NCBI RefSeq assembly: GCF_905207245.1
Contig: NZ_CAJLKP010000101.1
Coordinates: 1-16,566 of the forward strand
Source of the DNA: an uncultured Bacteroides sp.
GTDB taxonomy: Bacteria; Bacteroidota; Bacteroidia; Bacteroidales; Bacteroidaceae
Direction of reading: 5' to 3'
Length of the DNA: 16,566 nucleotides
The first letter of the stretch is position 1; every line of letters begins with the position of its first letter. Of the stretch, positions 14,822 through 16,566 are shown in pieces. The position numbers were made by a program, and so were the translations under genes. The notes beneath the pieces were generated by a model that saw only the letters and a program-made list of their open reading frames with translations, was not told where the DNA came from and did not search any database.

Positions 14822-15202
14822 TTAAATGATAATCTTTCTCAGCCCGAAAACATAGTAAGAGAGCGGGTCGGGCACAGGATAGAAAGAGGCATGCAACAAT
14901 GAACCACAGGCTGGAGAATCGGCCAGCCAACGCATCCGGAAGTAATTCAGTAATAGCAGGACGCTCTTGTTGCCGGGCACTTGCGTACTGTCCACATTAT
15001 CCATATATAGAGGTGTGGAAAGGAAACGGTTATATATGTTACGGATGTTCTGCTGATGTGAAGTAGGGGCTTGAGACAAGATACAACGTTCGTCGTCATT
15101 GTTGCGTATGAAAGTGCATGATATACCCGCTGCCTGCGCTGCACCGTCGTACAGCAATACGCCGAGTAAGAGGATCATGAGGTATTTTATACACTGTTTC
15201 AT
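14822..15202 (-). CDS. Small predicted exported protein of unknown function
   Basis: This is a 126-residue protein I do not recognise. Residues 1-25 form a clear signal peptide: basic start (MKQCIKY), a Leu-rich core, then GAAQAAG with likely cleavage near residue 24. There is no lipobox cysteine at the cleavage site. The mature part of about 100 residues has cysteines at 29, 40 and 99, an aromatic and proline-rich C-terminal third (SFYPVPDPLSYYVFG) and a hydrophobic tail ending LRKIII. No catalytic motif is evident. A good -7 element lies 24 bases upstream of the ATG, which supports it as a real gene. It is in the same direction as nuoA, whose start is 114 bases downstream, so read-through into nuo is possible. 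Confidence 0.75.
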   Translation of the reverse strand: MKQCIKYLMILLLGVLLYDGAAQAAGISCTFIRNNDDERCILSQAPTSHQQNIRNIYNRFLSTPLYMDNVDSTQVPGNKSVLLLLNYFRMRWLADSPACGSLLHASFYPVPDPLSYYVFGLRKIII

Positions 15203-15225
15203 ACAACTACTTTTTCATTCGGCTG

Positions 15226-15233
15226 CAAATGTA
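15226..15233 (-). promoter_or_regulatory. Bacteroides-type -7 promoter element for the small exported protein
   Basis: On the minus strand this reads TACATTTG, an exact match to TAnnTTTG, and ends 23 bases before the ATG at 15202. The implied transcript leader is about 17 bases. No TTTG was found at the usual -33 position. A perfect dyad overlaps the upstream edge of this element. Confidence 0.6.
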
Positions 15234-15260
15234 TAACAATTATTGGCTATTTTGTTATAC
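15231..15260. promoter_or_regulatory. Candidate operator: perfect 9-12-9 inverted repeat
   Basis: GTATAACAA (15231-15239) and TTGTTATAC (15252-15260) are perfect reverse complements separated by 12 bases, with centres 21 bases apart, about two helical turns. The downstream half-site overlaps the -7 element of the small exported protein gene, so a bound dimer would be placed to block transcription. The regulator is unknown. Confidence 0.5.
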
Positions 15261-15266
15261 AGAGAT

Positions 15267-15298
15267 GTCAAAATGTTCGGTTTTTAGCACTTTTTGAC
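15267..15298 (-). terminator. Weak inverted repeat after trkH
   Basis: GTCAAAA (15267-15273) and TTTTGAC (15292-15298) are perfect 7-base arms around an 18-base loop, starting 7 bases past the trkH stop codon on the message strand. The stem is short and AT-rich and lacks a following T-run, so it is at best a weak terminator. Confidence 0.3.
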
Positions 15299-15304
15299 CT
15301 TCTA

Positions 15305-16566
15305 TCAACTTCTCTTCCAGAATTCAGGGGTGAAAAGCAGCAATACGGTGAACAGTTCGAGACGTCCTAGAAGCATGAGGAAAGCCATCAGCCACTTCGC
15401 TATGTCGGGCAATGCATTCCATGAGAAAGCAGGACCCGTTTCTCCCAGACCGGGACCCATATTGCCGATACTGGAAACTACACAGCCCACGGATTCCACA
15501 AATCCGATGCCCAGTCCCATCATAATCAGTACGCTGATAATGATGATTACCGCATATATAAAGCAGAAAGCTAACACCGTAGATTGTACAGAGGGTGAAA
15601 TCACCTGTTTGTTGAGCCGCACCGGCAATATTGCATTCGGGTGAAGGATATGCTTGAACTCATTGCGGGCCACTTTGCCGAGGATAACCATACGGATACA
15701 CTTCAAACCTCCCGTTGTACTTCCCGCACAGGCACCCATCAGCATGACGATGGTTAGCAGTCCCCACGTCACGGCAGGCCATAGCATATAGTCGGCGGTG
15801 GCAAAACCGGTGGAAGTGTGCAGTGAGATAACCTGGAAAAGTGATTGGCGGAACGATTCTTCCATTCCCATAGGTTTGGAATAGTAAAGTATTATGGCGA
15901 TTACTCCGGTGAACAACACCACCGACCAGAAATACCATTTCAACTCAGCGTCATTGATAACCTTCTTGAATTTCCGGTTGACGAAGAACAATAGCAATGT
16001 GAAGTTGATGCCCGAGATAAACATGAAGATGGATATGACGTATTCGATATACGGAGAGTGATAATAGGCTACACTGGCCTGTTTGGTTGAGAATCCGCCC
16101 GTTCCGGTAGTGGCAAAGGCATGGCAAACACTATCGAACCAATTCATTCCACCCAACATCAATAAAGCCACAAGTATGCAGGTGATACCTGCATAGATAC
16201 TCCAAATCCATTTCGCAGTGATACCGATACGCGGGTGCACTTTGTCGTGCGTCGGTCCGCTGGCTTCGGCGGCAAATACCTGCAAACCACTGACACCGAA
16301 TATCGGAAGTATGGCGATGGTGAACATGATGATTCCCAAACCACCTATCCATTGTGTCATGCTGCGCCAGAAGAGCAGCCCGTGGGGCAGTGCTTCGATG
16401 TCATCCAGTATCGTGGCGCCCGTACTGCTGAAGCCGGACATGGTTTCAAAGAAAGCATTGGTGATGCTGGGGATGTATCCACTGATATAGAACGGCAGCA
16501 TACCGAAAAGAGAAAATGCTACCCAGGCAAAGCTGACAAGTACATAGCCATCCCTGCGCGTCAACT
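15305..16566 (-). CDS. trkH: TrkH-family potassium uptake protein (C-terminal 420 residues; start outside the window)
   Basis: The frame is open to the right edge of the window. The codon at 16564 is TTG inside a continuing sequence (LTRRDGYVLVSF) and is not a start, so the N-terminus of roughly 60 residues is missing. TrkH forms the K+-conducting channel of the Trk system. Pore loops with the single-Gly selectivity filters are visible: SGFSSTGATIL, FATTGTGGFST, SLHTSTGFATADY and SSIGNMGPGLGETG. A GACAGSTTGGLK segment and the closing MLLGRLELFTVLLLFTPEFWKR are also typical of the family. A TrkA regulatory NAD-binding partner is not in view and may lie just beyond the edge. KtrB-type transporters share these loops, but the sequence length and C-terminal motif favour TrkH. 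Confidence 0.95.
   Translation of the reverse strand, partial: LTRRDGYVLVSFAWVAFSLFGMLPFYISGYIPSITNAFFETMSGFSSTGATILDDIEALPHGLLFWRSMTQWIGGLGIIMFTIAILPIFGVSGLQVFAAEASGPTHDKVHPRIGITAKWIWSIYAGITCILVALLMLGGMNWFDSVCHAFATTGTGGFSTKQASVAYYHSPYIEYVISIFMFISGINFTLLLFFVNRKFKKVINDAELKWYFWSVVLFTGVIAIILYYSKPMGMEESFRQSLFQVISLHTSTGFATADYMLWPAVTWGLLTIVMLMGACAGSTTGGLKCIRMVILGKVARNEFKHILHPNAILPVRLNKQVISPSVQSTVLAFCFIYAVIIIISVLIMMGLGIGFVESVGCVVSSIGNMGPGLGETGPAFSWNALPDIAKWLMAFLMLLGRLELFTVLLLFTPEFWKRS

Overview
The window reads as a chromosomal segment of a Bacteroides-type organism (Bacteroidales). Three observations support this: a TonB-dependent receptor with an N-terminal CarboxypepD_reg-like domain, start codons without Shine-Dalgarno sequences, and two exact matches to the Bacteroides -7 promoter element TAnnTTTG. 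Complex I gene order and protein sequence also fit that group. The genus is inferred from recognition, not from a database search.

Layout. Bases 1-1371 (minus) hold the N-terminal 457 residues of a TonB-dependent outer-membrane receptor that runs off the left edge. It is divergent from a large soluble PAS/GAF sensor histidine kinase (1590-4382, plus) across a 218-base promoter region. The kinase converges on the end of a long minus-strand operon, and a 76-base near-perfect inverted repeat separates the two. From 14707 down to 4473 lies a complete ten-gene complex I operon in the order nuoA, B, CD (fused), H, I, J, K, L, M, N. Upstream of it on the same strand are a small predicted exported protein of unknown function (14822-15202) and the C-terminal 420 residues of a TrkH-type potassium transporter (15305 to the window end). 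No tRNA, rRNA, CRISPR array, transposase or prophage gene was seen.

Function. The nuo operon encodes the quinone module (B, CD, I, H) and the whole proton-pumping membrane arm (A, H, J, K, L, M, N), but not the NADH-oxidising module NuoE/F/G. The encoded enzyme is therefore an 11-subunit-type complex I (10 genes, with C and D fused), whose electron donor is not evident here; reduced ferredoxin or flavodoxin is a reasonable hypothesis. TrkH would use the membrane potential or ion gradient for K+ uptake, but co-location does not prove functional coupling.

Most interesting non-coding signal. The spacers between nuo genes (N/M, M/L, L/K, J/I, H/CD) are largely built from degenerate 7-base repeats, with a different unit in each gap. 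In several gaps two arrays face each other as inverted arms. Most units contain a stop triplet, and because 7 is not a multiple of 3, successive copies step the stop through all reading frames. The kinase/nuoN hairpin is made of related TAGCT units at 7-9 base spacing. A second candidate regulatory site is a perfect 9-12-9 dyad overlapping the -7 element of the small exported protein gene.
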